NCBI GenBank assembly: GCA_036389315.1 | Contig: DASVQF010000032.1 | Coordinates: forward strand, 1-64,000 | Length of the DNA stretch: 64,000 bases | Source: DASQYE01 sp036389315 | GTDB taxonomy: Bacteria > Acidobacteriota > Blastocatellia > Pyrinomonadales > Pyrinomonadaceae | Reading direction: 5' to 3' | Part shown: in pieces, positions 36,997 through 45,853 of the stretch | How the letters are laid out: each line of letters opens with the position of its first letter | Numbering within the stretch: the first letter of the stretch is position 1 | Notes under the pieces: generated by a model | The model's database searches: none | What the model saw: only the letters and a program-made list of their open reading frames with translations | Told to the model about the DNA's origin: nothing | Translations under genes and position numbers: made by a program

Positions 36997-38712
36997 TTAT
37001 GGCTTGTTGGTCAGCACGCGGCGCGGCCGCTCCTGGCCTTGCGGCTGCTGTCCCGTGGTGGGCGCTGTCGTGTTGGTGACCGTGCCGCCCTGCCGCGTCG
37101 TCACTTCCGTCTGCCTGGACGGCACGGTCATAATCACGCTCCTGACGGTCGAGCGCGTGCCCGTGGTCGTCGTCCCGGCTCCTGCGGTCGTGCCCGTCGC
37201 AGGGCTCGTCACAGTATCCGTCGTCGCGCCCAGAGCCGAGTCGGCCGCAGCCTCGTTCTCGTTCTCCACCTCGTCACTGATGGCCGCCGCCGCGCGCGGG
37301 TCAATTCGCGGGCGCGGAGTCAGCGAGGCGGGAGTCGTGGCCATCTGTATGCCTGCCGGATTGCCGAAGCGGCCGTTGAGCGCACGATAGACGCGCCCGG
37401 CTATTCCGGCGGCGATGCGACCGCGCTCGCCCGAGCCGCGCGTCACGACGACGACGGCCAGGCGCGGGTCAACCACAGGCGCAAACGAAGCGAACAAGCC
37501 GAGCCAGCTTCCCTGGCCGATACACGTGCCGGTCTTTCCGGCGATGGTCTGCACGGGGTCGTAGGCGAGCTTGGCCGTGCCGTAATTGACCGCGCCGATC
37601 ATGCCCGGGATCATGCGTCGCAGGTTCTCTTCGGGGATGTTCAGGCGACGACGCACTTCCGGTTTGAACCTGACATCCTCTTGCGGCGTGCGCGGCAGGT
37701 GCGGCGTCATCAGGTTGCCGCCGTTGCCTATGGCCGAGACGAGCGAGGCGAGCTGAATGGGCGTCACTTCAAAATCGTCTCCGTGCGAAGACATGTGATT
37801 GACGGCGTAGCCGCTCTTAAAGGCCGGGATGCGTCCCGAAAACTCGTTGGCGTGGTTGATGCCGGTCGGTTGGCCCAGGCCCAGCTCGCGCGCATAAGCG
37901 ACCATCCGGTCAAAGCCGACGCGCCCGCCCACAGACTGAAAATAGCCGTTGTTGGAATAGGCCAGCGAGTCTGTCAAATCCAGGCTGTATTTCTGAAGCG
38001 AGACGTTGACGGTCTGCGCCGGGTCAATGACCTTCTCGGAGAGGCCCGCCAGGCCCGTCACGAGCTTGATCGTCGAGCATGGCTTGTAGCCTTTGCGCAG
38101 CGCCCACTCCTGGTTGACCACCGTGAAGACGCGCCCCGTCTTGGGATCCATCACGACGACCGAGCCGGCATGGCCGGCGAGGGCCGCGACGGCTGCGCGA
38201 CGCACTTCCATATCCTCGCCCGTCGTCTCGTCTTTCAAAATGTTGGCGGTCGTTTCATCCTTGAGCGCCTGGTCTGCTGCGCGCTGGCGCGCTATGGCTG
38301 CGAGGCGCGCAAGCTCTGCGCGACGGCGTGCCTCGGCCAGCTCGCGGCGGCGCTCGGCTTCGAGTCGCGCACGCTCGCGGCGCGAAAGCGCCCGGCCTCC
38401 TCTTCTGTCATCTGCGTTTCTGGCCGTGCGACGGTCGCGCGCTGAGGCGCGTTCGGAGGCGCGCGTCTCGCGTGCGTTACGGCCTCCGCGCCGCTCACGG
38501 GCCGTCTCTTTGGCCGTTTTCTGGCGGCCCCGCTCGGCAGTAGCAGCGCGCTTGCCTTTATCGCGTGCCGCAGGGGCTTTGGCTTTAGGAGCTTTGGCGG
38601 CGGCGCGTCCGCCCTTTGCCAGGACTTGAGCGCCGATTGAGAAGATGGCTATGAGGAGAATTAAACTGACGGTCTTGAACAGGTGCTTCGGGGTGCTTGA
38701 AATCTGGGTCAT
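36997..38712 (-). CDS. Penicillin-binding transpeptidase with basic N-terminal region
   Basis: A 571-residue protein with an N-terminal signal anchor (about 10-32), a very long Arg/Ala/Glu-rich stretch (33-150) likely to be an extended or coiled linker, and a D,D-transpeptidase domain (180-465). The domain has all serine motifs: STIK at 213-216, SNN at 253-255 and KTG at 393-395. The last 110 residues are Thr/Ala-rich low complexity. It should cross-link peptidoglycan in the periplasm. It lacks both the glycosyltransferase domain of class A PBPs and the usual N-terminal pedestal of class B PBPs, so it is not a standard FtsI or PBP2; a class D beta-lactamase-like or MecR-like penicillin sensor role cannot be excluded. 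Confidence 0.88.
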   Translation of the reverse strand: MTQISSTPKHLFKTVSLILLIAIFSIGAQVLAKGGRAAAKAPKAKAPAARDKGKRAATAERGRQKTAKETARERRGGRNARETRASERASARDRRTARNADDRRGGRALSRRERARLEAERRRELAEARRRAELARLAAIARQRAADQALKDETTANILKDETTGEDMEVRRAAVAALAGHAGSVVVMDPKTGRVFTVVNQEWALRKGYKPCSTIKLVTGLAGLSEKVIDPAQTVNVSLQKYSLDLTDSLAYSNNGYFQSVGGRVGFDRMVAYARELGLGQPTGINHANEFSGRIPAFKSGYAVNHMSSHGDDFEVTPIQLASLVSAIGNGGNLMTPHLPRTPQEDVRFKPEVRRRLNIPEENLRRMIPGMIGAVNYGTAKLAYDPVQTIAGKTGTCIGQGSWLGLFASFAPVVDPRLAVVVVTRGSGERGRIAAGIAGRVYRALNGRFGNPAGIQMATTPASLTPRPRIDPRAAAAISDEVENENEAAADSALGATTDTVTSPATGTTAGAGTTTTGTRSTVRSVIMTVPSRQTEVTTRQGGTVTNTTAPTTGQQPQGQERPRRVLTNKP

Positions 38713-39137
38713 TGATTAGGGCCTCGCTTCAGGGGTTTCCGCACTGGATAAGGACTTCGGCGCGCCAGCAGCGTTCGCATGCGCCGCAAGGGAAAACACT
38801 CGCCGAGTCAATACCCAAACTTTTCCGGCGCGCAACCATCTTGCGCCGCGCCGTGCGCCGAGTACTCAATGATGAAAATCGAACTACCGAGAGCCAATCG
38901 AAACGCTCCTTAACGTAACTTGAAAATTTTTCGTTAACCTTCGTCTGTTACAGTGAGGAGGGAGAGTTCCCGATTGGCGGCCTCCGGGGAGTTTGCTTTG
39001 AGACCGTTCCGAACTATAACATCTGAGAGGAGAAGCGGCAACAAAAAAGTCCGGCGGGCGTCCGGGCCCGAGCCTTTGCCTGTCCCGGCGGGCTTGGCCC
39101 AACCGCCGAGCAGTGTAAGCTTTTAAGATCGAGCGGC
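38713..39137. promoter_or_regulatory. Divergent 425-bp intergenic region
   Basis: This spacer separates the minus-strand transpeptidase gene from the plus-strand sensor kinase gene. Towards the kinase, a -10-like TATAAC lies at 39015-39020 with a poor -35 TTTGCT 17 bp upstream (38992-38997). An inverted repeat TTAACG/CGTTAA flanks an AT-rich segment around 38912-38938. I see no convincing gene, RNA or mobile element. Confidence 0.35.
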
Positions 39138-40658
39138 ATGAGGTTATCGGAACTTATCAACAGCTTTCGCGTGCGGCTGCTGCTGGTGCTGGCCGCGCTG
39201 CTCATCCTGACGCTCGGCGTGCAGTACTACCTGAACCTGCGCGGCGTGCAGCGCAACGCACGCGTCGTCGCCGAGCAGGAGCAGGCGCTCGCCGCAGGCG
39301 TCGAGCTGGGCTTCAAGGCGATCACGGGCGGCGATTACCTGATCACTCTGCGCGAGCGGGCCAACCAGCCCTTGCTGGCCGAGAGGGCCGGGCGCATCAT
39401 CAACATCCTGGTCGTGGATAATGAAGGCAACGTCAGAGACAGCCTCGACCCGGATTACAATCCGGAGCAGGTGGGCGGCGTCACGCAGTATAAGCAGTTG
39501 CGCGACGTGCCGCTGCCGCCCCTCATCAACTCGGGCCAGCTCGCGGACGACAACATGCTCCTGTCGCTGCCATCGAAGGCCCCGACGCAAAGCAGAGCCG
39601 GTGAGCCGCGCGCCTTTCCCTTCCCCGTCCAGACGGACAAGGGACGCTGGTACATCATCGTCGCGCTCGGAAGGGCCAGCATGCAGACGACCATCTGGAA
39701 CATACAGGCCGCGCGGCCTCTGCTCTACACTCTGGCCGTGCTGCTGGTCACAACCTTTTTCACGGCCGTCCTCGTCTGGCGATTCACGCGCCCGATCAAA
39801 GACCTCTCGGACGCCGCGCGCCGCGTGGCCGCCGGGCAGTTCGACATCCAGGTGCGCGCCGTTGACCGCAGCGATGAGATGGGCCAACTGGTGACGGTCT
39901 TCAACGAGATGATCCGAAGGCTGGCGGGCACGCGCGAGCTGGAAGCGCAGCTTCACCAGGCAGAGCAATCGGCCGTCGTGGGCCGCCTCGCCTCGGCCAT
40001 CGCGCACGAGATCAGGAACCCGCTCAACTACATCAACCTGACGCTCGATCACATACGCGCCTCGCTGGCCCCGGAAGACGAGCAGAAGCGCGCGACCTTC
40101 AACCGCCTGGCCGACCAGTTAAAGACGGAGGTCGCGCGCATCAACACGCGCATCTCGGAATTTCTCAACTACACGCGCCCGCCCAAGCTTGAGCTGCGCC
40201 CCGTAGACCTGCGCGAGGCGGCCGAGGACGCTTTGCGCCTGGTCGAGGTGCAGGCCGCCGAAAACAACATCAAGGTGAGCATAGAGTCAGAGCCGGGCGT
40301 GCCGCCCGTCATGGCCGACGCCGAATCGCTGCGCTCCGTCTTTACGAATCTTCTGATTAACGGACTTCAGGCGATTGACGGCCAGGGCGGTGAGCTGCTC
40401 GTCAAGCTCAGGGCCGAGGGCGCTGGCCACCTCGCGCACATAGAGATCACGGACACGGGCCACGGCATCGCGCCCGAAGACATCTCTAAAGTATTCGAGC
40501 CATATTTTTCGACCAAAGAGACGGGCACGGGCCTCGGCCTGGCTATCGTCAAAAAGGCCATAGACGATCATGGCGGCACCATCTCCGTCAGATCGAAACC
40601 GGGCACCGGCACGACGTTTACAATCACATTACCGACAGAAAGGAGGGATGAGGGATGA
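39138..40658 (+). CDS. NtrB/ZraS-type sensor histidine kinase
   Basis: A 506-residue membrane kinase: helix 1 at about 12-30, an extracytoplasmic sensor domain (31-195, with LVVDNEGNVRDSLDPDY like a PAS/Cache fold), helix 2 at 196-214, HAMP (215-265), dimerisation domain with the phosphorylated His290 in AIAHEIRNPLNYI, and an ATPase domain with NLLINGLQAI (N box), TDTGHGI and TGTGLGLAIVKKAIDDHGG. The stimulus is unknown. It is followed by a sigma-54-type response regulator gene and is its likely partner. The stop codon and the C-terminal RRDEG are encoded inside a heptamer-repeat palindrome. Confidence 0.95.
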   Translation: MRLSELINSFRVRLLLVLAALLILTLGVQYYLNLRGVQRNARVVAEQEQALAAGVELGFKAITGGDYLITLRERANQPLLAERAGRIINILVVDNEGNVRDSLDPDYNPEQVGGVTQYKQLRDVPLPPLINSGQLADDNMLLSLPSKAPTQSRAGEPRAFPFPVQTDKGRWYIIVALGRASMQTTIWNIQAARPLLYTLAVLLVTTFFTAVLVWRFTRPIKDLSDAARRVAAGQFDIQVRAVDRSDEMGQLVTVFNEMIRRLAGTRELEAQLHQAEQSAVVGRLASAIAHEIRNPLNYINLTLDHIRASLAPEDEQKRATFNRLADQLKTEVARINTRISEFLNYTRPPKLELRPVDLREAAEDALRLVEVQAAENNIKVSIESEPGVPPVMADAESLRSVFTNLLINGLQAIDGQGGELLVKLRAEGAGHLAHIEITDTGHGIAPEDISKVFEPYFSTKETGTGLGLAIVKKAIDDHGGTISVRSKPGTGTTFTITLPTERRDEG

Positions 40659-40725
40659 GGGATGAGGGATGAAATAAAGGCTTTTCGTCTTTTTATTCAT
40701 CCCTCATCCCTCCGCCCTCATCCCT
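40644..40725. repeat. GGGATGA-repeat palindrome between kinase and regulator genes
   Basis: The left arm (40644-40678) has four tandem GGGATGA heptamers followed by AATAAA; the right arm (40691-40725) is TTTTATTCATCCC followed by further CATCCCT copies with a small interruption. The loop is GGCTTTTCGTCT. The left arm provides the last codons and stop of the kinase gene; the right arm ends 7 bp before the start of the regulator gene and leaves it without a visible ribosome-binding site. It may affect expression of the second gene. Confidence 0.8.
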
Positions 40726-40732
40726 GAATCTT

Positions 40733-42082
40733 ATGGCACGCAAAAGCATACTTGTGGTGGATGATGAGAAGGGGCAGCGCGAAATCCTTGAGATGATCCT
40801 GACGACGGCCGGCTACGACGTGACGACGGCTTCGAGCGGCGAGGCGGCTCTGAAGTTCACCCGCGAGCGTCGCTTCGATCTCGCGCTCACAGACCTCAAG
40901 ATGACCGGCATGGACGGCATAGAGCTGCTCCAACATCTGGTCGCGCAGGACTCCTCCATCATCGTCATCCTCCTGACCGCCCACGGCTCTATTGATTCGG
41001 CCAAAGAGGCCCTCAAGCGCGGCGCCTACGATTACCTGCAAAAGCCTTTCGAGCGCGACCAGCTTCTTGAGACGATCAATCGCGCGCTCGCCCGCCTCGA
41101 CGCGCTCGACATGGAGATCATCTCGGCCTCGCCCGAGATGGAGGCCGTCAAGAAGATGATTCTCAAGGTCGCGCGCTCGAACTCGACCGTTTTGATTCGC
41201 GGCGAGTCCGGCACGGGCAAGGAGCTGATCGCGCGCGCCATACATAACCAGAGCCCGCGCGTCGCAGAGATGTTCCAGGCCGTCAACTGCGCCGCCATCA
41301 ACGAGAACCTGCTCGAATCGGAGCTGTTCGGCCACGAGAAAGGCTCCTTCACGGGCGCGCACGCCGAGAAGAAGGGGCTCTTCGAGGTCGCAGACCGTGG
41401 CACGCTCTTTCTGGACGAGATCGGCGAGCTCGACATAGGCATGCAGGCCAAGCTGCTGCGTGCGCTGCAAGAGCGTGAAATCCGGCGCGTCGGCGGCACG
41501 CGCGCCATTAAGATAGACGTGCGCGTGATCGCCGCCACGAACCGCGACCTGCGCGCGATGGTCGCCGATAAGAGGTTCCGCGACGACCTCTACTATCGCA
41601 TCAATGTACTCTCGGTGGACGTGCCCCCCTTGCGCGAGCGGCGCGAAGACATTCCTGTGCTGATCGACTATTTTCTCAAGAAGCACACGCGCAACACTTC
41701 GCGACTGGTGCGCGGCCTTGCGCCCGACACGCGGCGCATGATGATGGACTACAGTTGGCCCGGCAACGTGCGCCAGCTCGAATCAGCCATCGAGCGCGCC
41801 ATCCTCCTCTGCGAGAGCGACCTCATACAGGTCGAAGACTTGCCTCTGGAAGTTCGCCAGGAGTCGCGGCCAGCATCCGAAGGCGCGTTCAAGCTGCCGC
41901 CCGAAGGCATAGCCTTCGAGGAGGTCGAGCGCGACCTCATTATGCAGGCGATGGAGCAGACCGATTACAACATCACGAAGGCCGCCAAGCTCCTCGGCCT
42001 CACCTTCCGCACCCTGCAATACCGCCTCGAAAAGTTCGGCATCAGGAAACCCGAGAAGGAAAGGGATGAAAGAGAAGGATGA
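40733..42082 (+). CDS. NtrC-family sigma-54-dependent response regulator
   Basis: A 449-residue regulator with a receiver domain (ILVVDDE at 6-12, phospho-acceptor Asp54 in ALTDLKM, Lys104), a central AAA+ domain (Walker A GESGTGKE at 157-164, DEIGEL near 230) and a C-terminal Fis-type helix-turn-helix (NITKAAKLLGLTFRTLQYRLEKFGI). The sigma-54 contact loop reads GSFTGA (204-209) rather than the usual GAFTGA. It should activate sigma-54 promoters when phosphorylated by the kinase encoded just before it. No ribosome-binding site is visible because the palindrome occupies the spacer. The C-terminal RDEREG and stop fall at the edge of another palindrome. Confidence 0.95.
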   Translation: MARKSILVVDDEKGQREILEMILTTAGYDVTTASSGEAALKFTRERRFDLALTDLKMTGMDGIELLQHLVAQDSSIIVILLTAHGSIDSAKEALKRGAYDYLQKPFERDQLLETINRALARLDALDMEIISASPEMEAVKKMILKVARSNSTVLIRGESGTGKELIARAIHNQSPRVAEMFQAVNCAAINENLLESELFGHEKGSFTGAHAEKKGLFEVADRGTLFLDEIGELDIGMQAKLLRALQEREIRRVGGTRAIKIDVRVIAATNRDLRAMVADKRFRDDLYYRINVLSVDVPPLRERREDIPVLIDYFLKKHTRNTSRLVRGLAPDTRRMMMDYSWPGNVRQLESAIERAILLCESDLIQVEDLPLEVRQESRPASEGAFKLPPEGIAFEEVERDLIMQAMEQTDYNITKAAKLLGLTFRTLQYRLEKFGIRKPEKERDEREG

Positions 42083-42144
42083 AGGCCGCAACGATGAATG
42101 AAAAGCAGTTTCCCTTTCATTCCTCATTCATCATTGCGACCTTC
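42081..42144. repeat. Palindromic element after the response regulator gene
   Basis: Arms of 21 bp (42081-42101 and 42124-42144) pair with two mismatches, starting GAAGGCCGCAACG and containing GATGAATGA. A second inner pair, ATGAAA and TTTCAT, closes the loop, whose core AAAAGCAGTTT is shared with the element at 33383. The TGA stop of the regulator gene overlaps its left edge. It could act as a terminator. Confidence 0.65.
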
Positions 42145-42167
42145 TGCATTCTTCTTAAACTGTCACT

Positions 42168-42710
42168 ATGGATCGAACCTTTTATTTAGTGCTTGCTCTC
42201 TTATTGCTCCTGGCATGTACAGCGTGCGGGGGTGGGCAGGGTCAGGCTCCGGCAGCCAACACTTCGGCAAACGGTAATTCAAGCGAGGCGGGCGTGAAGC
42301 CACCGCCTTCTGACCTGGTGCGCGCCGAAGCTCAAGGCGTCGAGATGGCTGCGGGCGGAAGCGCCGAAGCCGGCGTGCGCCTGACGATTGCCGAGGGCTA
42401 TCACATCACGGCCAATCCGGCGACGCTCTCCTATCAGATACCCACGCAGTTGAGCGTTGAGCCGGGCGAAGGCATCACGGCAGGCCAGCCCGTTTATCCG
42501 CCGTCGCTCGTCAGGAAGTTCGCCTTTGAGCCGCAGCCCTTTGCCGTTTATGAAAGGGAAGCTGTCGTCAAGCTCCCGCTGCGCTCGGAAGCCGGCGCGG
42601 CGAAGGGCACACGCCAACTGCGCCTGAAGCTGCGCGTGCAGGCTTGCGATGACCAGTCCTGTTACCCGCCGCGCAACATCAACACGTCCATCCCGGTCAC
42701 GATCAAGTGA
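42168..42710 (+). CDS. Lipoprotein with DsbD N-terminal-like domain
   Basis: A 180-residue protein with a lipoprotein signal peptide (LALLLLLACTACGGG; lipobox cysteine probably Cys17), a short Gly/Asn/Ser linker and one beta-sandwich domain. The domain has the pattern of the N-terminal domain of DsbD and of the DsbC family (VRLTIAEGYHITANP, YEREAVVKLPL, and the ACDDQSCYPP motif with two cysteines). In DsbD this domain passes electrons from the inner membrane to periplasmic proteins. Here no membrane or thioredoxin part is attached, so it may be a stand-alone periplasmic redox lipoprotein. Two small exported-protein genes follow in the same direction. Confidence 0.85.
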   Translation: MDRTFYLVLALLLLLACTACGGGQGQAPAANTSANGNSSEAGVKPPPSDLVRAEAQGVEMAAGGSAEAGVRLTIAEGYHITANPATLSYQIPTQLSVEPGEGITAGQPVYPPSLVRKFAFEPQPFAVYEREAVVKLPLRSEAGAAKGTRQLRLKLRVQACDDQSCYPPRNINTSIPVTIK

Positions 42711-42723
42711 GAACTTATTAGCG

Positions 42724-42954
42724 ATGGAGCGGGTGTGGATTATCGTCGCGGGCCTGGGCGTCCTGGTGGCCGCCGTCTTCCTGTGGCGGGGTAATATTCA
42801 TGTTACTTTCGTCGCCGCCACGCTCGGCGTCGTCGCCTGGTTTCTCAGCCTGCGCGACCGGCTGCAAAAGAGCATCCTCCCCGTGAGCGAAGAAGAAGAT
42901 GATGATGATGCAGAGGAAGAACAGAATACAAACGGAGACGAAGATGAGGATTAA
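42724..42954 (+). CDS. Small two-helix membrane protein with acidic tail
   Basis: A 76-residue protein from ATG 42724. It has two hydrophobic segments (about 4-20 and 28-44, VWIIVAGLGVLVAAVFLW and VTFVAATLGVVAWFLSL) and a very acidic C-terminus (SEEEDDDDAEEEQ). No family recognised. It begins 13 bp after the lipoprotein gene and overlaps the start of the next gene by 11 bp, so the three are probably one operon with coupled translation. A frame extending upstream to 42649 overlaps the lipoprotein gene and is not favoured. Confidence 0.75.
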   Translation: MERVWIIVAGLGVLVAAVFLWRGNIHVTFVAATLGVVAWFLSLRDRLQKSILPVSEEEDDDDAEEEQNTNGDEDED

Positions 42955-43510
42955 AATAGTGACGGGGGCGTGCGCGTCCCTGATGATGCTACTGCTGGCT
43001 GCGGCTTTGCCCCTTGCGGCAGTGAAGGCTTCGACAGACGATCAGGCCGAGGTGCGCAGCGCCGTGCGCCAAGCCTTCGATCAACTGAAGTCGCGGCAGT
43101 ACGCCGCGCTCTACGACTCGCTTCCGACGGCGTCGCAACGGCGCATCTCTCGCGACCGCTTCATACGCGCTCTGCGCCGCACGAGCGACATGTACGAGCT
43201 TGATCGAATGGAAACGGGAGCGGTACACGTTTCGGGCGACGTGGCGGTCGTCGATGCGGTGATGTATGGTCACGCATCGCGTCCAATTGAAGGCGACGGT
43301 AAGATCATCACGCAGCTCTATCTGGTGCGCGAAGGCGGCAGGTGGCGCGTCGTGGTGAGCGACCGCGCGACCGTGCGCTCCCTGATGGCAGATTACCCCG
43401 GCTTCATCAAGAAATATCCGCCGCGCGACCCGCGCCTTTACGTCAAGCGGGACGGGCGCTGGGTGGATTTGAGCGCCGCTGCGCGAAGCGCAGCCAGAAG
43501 AAGGGGCTGA
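42944..43510 (+). CDS. Exported NTF2-like/DUF-type hypothetical protein
   Basis: A 188-residue protein from ATG 42944, chosen because GGAG lies about 6 bp upstream and a clear signal peptide follows (ASLMMLLLAAALPLAAVKAS). The mature domain begins with a helix (EVRSAVRQAFDQLKSRQYAALYDSLP) and continues with beta strands (VAVVDAVMYGH, QLYLVREGGRWRVVVSDR), the outline of an NTF2/SnoaL-like cone fold. No catalytic residues are evident, so the role is unknown. It ends an operon with the DsbD-like lipoprotein and the small membrane protein. Confidence 0.8.
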   Translation: MRIKIVTGACASLMMLLLAAALPLAAVKASTDDQAEVRSAVRQAFDQLKSRQYAALYDSLPTASQRRISRDRFIRALRRTSDMYELDRMETGAVHVSGDVAVVDAVMYGHASRPIEGDGKIITQLYLVREGGRWRVVVSDRATVRSLMADYPGFIKKYPPRDPRLYVKRDGRWVDLSAAARSAARRRG

Positions 43511-43523
43511 AGTGAAGCTTTGG

Positions 43524-43844
43524 CTAGAGCAGGTCTGAGAACGAAAGCTGTGCGCTCTCGGCCTCGCCGTCGGCAGCCGCAGCAGTAGCATTGCGGCGTG
43601 TGCGCTTCGTCGCGCCGTCGAGCGCCTCCCGCACGGCTTGCAGGTGAAAGCGCGTGAGGCGCGGCGTGATTCGCACGGAAGGGATGCGCCCTCGCCTCGC
43701 CAGGCGATGCACGGTTGACTCGCTCACCTGAAGAATGGCTGCGAGCTGGCGCGCGGTCAGGAACTCTTCGCGCGCATTGCCTGGTGATTGGGGTGTTTGA
43801 TCGCTCACCGGAATTTCACCCCGCGCTGCTGGTCGCTCTCTCAC
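43524..43844 (-). CDS. Helix-turn-helix DNA-binding protein (excisionase/MerR-like)
   Basis: A 106-residue protein with one excisionase-type winged helix: FLTARQLAAILQVSESTVHRLARR then GRIPSVRI near 28-60. This domain binds DNA and is found in recombination directionality factors and small regulators. The C-terminus is basic then acidic, of low complexity. The GTG start at 43844 overlaps the TGA stop of the upstream gene (GTGA), implying translational coupling; an internal GTG 13 codons later is also possible. No integrase is nearby, so a regulatory role is more likely than excision. Confidence 0.8.
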   Translation of the reverse strand: MRERPAARGEIPVSDQTPQSPGNAREEFLTARQLAAILQVSESTVHRLARRGRIPSVRITPRLTRFHLQAVREALDGATKRTRRNATAAAADGEAESAQLSFSDLL

Positions 43845-44491
43845 TGTTTAGGCGGCAGCGACACGGCCACATTATAGCGGGCCGGGCCGTCTACCTCCAC
43901 GTCCTTCGTCACAGGGCCGACGCCCCCGGCCCAGACGCTAATGCGATAGCGGGCCGTCGTGGGCCCGAGGCGGAAGACGAAGAGGCCGCTCTCGGTGGTG
44001 ACGCGGCCGTCTATCTTTTTGGCGCTGCCGTCGGGCTGTATGCGGGCTATCTCGACGCGAGCGCCCGGAACGCTTCGCCCCTCGGCCGTAAAGACCGAGC
44101 CGCGCACGAAGACTATGGAGCCTTCGTCTACTGTCAGCACCAGCCGATCCGGCAAGGAACGCACTTTCCCTGCGCGCACCTCAACGTCTTCCAGGCGGCC
44201 GACGCTCAGGCCAGGCTTGCGGAAGGTCAGACCGTAGATGCCTGGGGGCAGGCCCTCGACTTGAAATTCTCCCTTGCGGTTAGTGTTGGTGCGAGCCACT
44301 TCGCGCTCTCCCTGGCGCACAGTGACCTCTACGCCATCGGCCGCCCCCGCGTTCCGAGCCTCGCGCACTTTCCCCTTGATGCCGCCGGTCGTGCGATCAG
44401 TCTGCGCGGTTGCGATGACTGCGCCGGAAGCCAGCAAGCCAACAAGCAGCAGCAGAGCGCCGAACCATCTTTGCAACAACATGATTTTCAT
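43841..44491 (-). CDS. Secreted protein with carboxypeptidase regulatory-like domains
   Basis: From ATG 44491 (MKIMLLQRWF) a 216-residue protein with a signal peptide (FGALLLLVGLLASGAVIATA) and two beta-sandwich repeats of the carboxypeptidase-regulatory/CNA-B type: GGIKGKVREARNAGAADGVEVTV to GLPPGIYGLTFRKPGL, and VFVRGSVFTAEGRSVPGARVEI to GLFVFRLGPTTARYRI. Such domains are structural and very common in acidobacterial exported proteins. An alternative upstream start (44524) only adds 11 residues before the signal peptide. It is the first gene of a two-gene unit with the helix-turn-helix protein. Confidence 0.85.
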   Translation of the reverse strand: MKIMLLQRWFGALLLLVGLLASGAVIATAQTDRTTGGIKGKVREARNAGAADGVEVTVRQGEREVARTNTNRKGEFQVEGLPPGIYGLTFRKPGLSVGRLEDVEVRAGKVRSLPDRLVLTVDEGSIVFVRGSVFTAEGRSVPGARVEIARIQPDGSAKKIDGRVTTESGLFVFRLGPTTARYRISVWAGGVGPVTKDVEVDGPARYNVAVSLPPKQ

Positions 44492-44731
44492 TCTCGTATA
44501 AGTTACCGTTTTAAGAGCGATCATTATAACACGGGCCGGGCGCGCGCCGCCCTTGCAGGGGAGAGGGCTCTTGAGTGTTGATGCTCGGCTACGGCGGGCA
44601 GTGTTGCTTGAAGGGTTCGAGCGCCTGCCCGGTCTTCAGACGCGCTTAATAAGGTAGCGAGCACGGGCCGCTTCCTCGTATAATCTCCCCGAACAGCCCG
44701 TTATGGCCGGCCCGTCCGGGCTCGGCCGCCC

Positions 44732-45853
44732 ATGTTCTTAACCAAGCTTTATATGTCAACTGTTTTAATACCTCAAAGACCGGCGCGAGCCGCCGCCGCC
44801 GCCTCCGGAAGGCGCGTCTGGCTGCAACTCTTCGTGCCGATTCTGCTGACCTCTCTTTTGACCTGCGCGCTCTACGCAGAGACGGCCCCGGCCCAACAGC
44901 CCGCGCAGGAGCGCCCGCGCCGCGTCCTGCCCCCCGCCCCTCCAAACGAAGCGGGCGAGTCGGCCGACGACGTAATCAAGATAGACACGGATTTGATTAT
45001 GGTTGACGTGGCGGTCACGGACGCGCAGGGAAAGCCTGTGCGTCACTTGCGACCGCAGGACTTCAAGCTCTACGAAGACGGCACGCAGCGTCCCATAGCC
45101 TTCTTCAACGTCGAGCGGCGCGACGATGCTTCGCGGCCCGTCGCCCTGGTCTTCGCGCTTGATGTTTCGGGAAGCATGACGCCCGAGGAGATGGAGCGGC
45201 TGCGCAGCGCGATGCGCGTTTTCTCAAAGAAGCTGGCGGAGCGTCCGGCCGTCTTCGCCGTGATGTCTTTCGGGATGAACGTTAAGACCATCCAGGGATT
45301 TACCGCCGACACGCAGAAGCTCGACCGCGCCTTCGAGCGGATTGCGCGCGACCCGAACGGCCTTTCGACTCATGCTTACGATGCCGTTGACGATGCCATC
45401 CGGCTGCTGGTCAATAAAGCGCCGCGCACGCGCGAGCGTCGCTTGATGAAGCGCGCCGTGATACTTGTGACGGACGGTTTTCCGGTCGGCGACACGGTCG
45501 CGCCGCGCACGGTCATAGAGCGGGCCAACGCGGCGGACGTGAGCGTCTACACCATTACGCTGCCCTCCTTTTCGCGCCTCGTCGCTTCGACGACGCGCCC
45601 GCCGCTCCCTACGCCCCTGGATGTCAGCGGGCTGGCCGAGATGACGGGCGGGACGAGCGCCTATGCTACGGACAGGGATTTCGATTCCCTTTTCCGCGCG
45701 CTCGCCGAAGAGGTCACTTCCACCTACATCCTTGCTTTCTACCCTTCTGAAGAGAAGCGGCGTGACGGACGCCAGCACACAATCCGCATCGAAGCGCCGC
45801 CCGGCCTGACGGTTCGCCAGAGCCGTCCCGGCTATAAGAGCAGTGACAAGTGA
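44732..45853 (+). CDS. VWFA-related domain protein of acidobacterial type
   Basis: A 373-residue exported protein: signal anchor around 28-50 (VPILLTSLLTCALYAETA), a Pro-rich linker, a conserved entry segment (VDVAVTDAQGKPVRHLRPQDFKL, then EDGTQRPIAFF) and a von Willebrand A domain with the metal-site motif DVSGSM near 143 and LVTDGFPVGD near 250. This combination is the VWFA-related family frequent in Acidobacteriota, of unknown role and probably adhesive or scaffolding. ATG 44753 (MSTVLIPQ) is an alternative start. A TATAAT at 44679-44684 may be the -10 of its promoter. Its stop codon (SSDK then TGA) lies inside a palindromic repeat. Confidence 0.9.
   Translation: MFLTKLYMSTVLIPQRPARAAAAASGRRVWLQLFVPILLTSLLTCALYAETAPAQQPAQERPRRVLPPAPPNEAGESADDVIKIDTDLIMVDVAVTDAQGKPVRHLRPQDFKLYEDGTQRPIAFFNVERRDDASRPVALVFALDVSGSMTPEEMERLRSAMRVFSKKLAERPAVFAVMSFGMNVKTIQGFTADTQKLDRAFERIARDPNGLSTHAYDAVDDAIRLLVNKAPRTRERRLMKRAVILVTDGFPVGDTVAPRTVIERANAADVSVYTITLPSFSRLVASTTRPPLPTPLDVSGLAEMTGGTSAYATDRDFDSLFRALAEEVTSTYILAFYPSEEKRRDGRQHTIRIEAPPGLTVRQSRPGYKSSDK

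Noticed and set aside
38292..38629. Plus- and minus-strand open frames within the basic stalk of the transpeptidase
   Set aside because: Low-complexity high-GC sequence is open in several frames; only the minus-strand frame carries the STIK, SNN and KTG motifs.
43524..43844. Excisionase of a mobile element
   Set aside because: No integrase, attachment repeats or other mobile genes nearby; the domain is also common in ordinary regulators.
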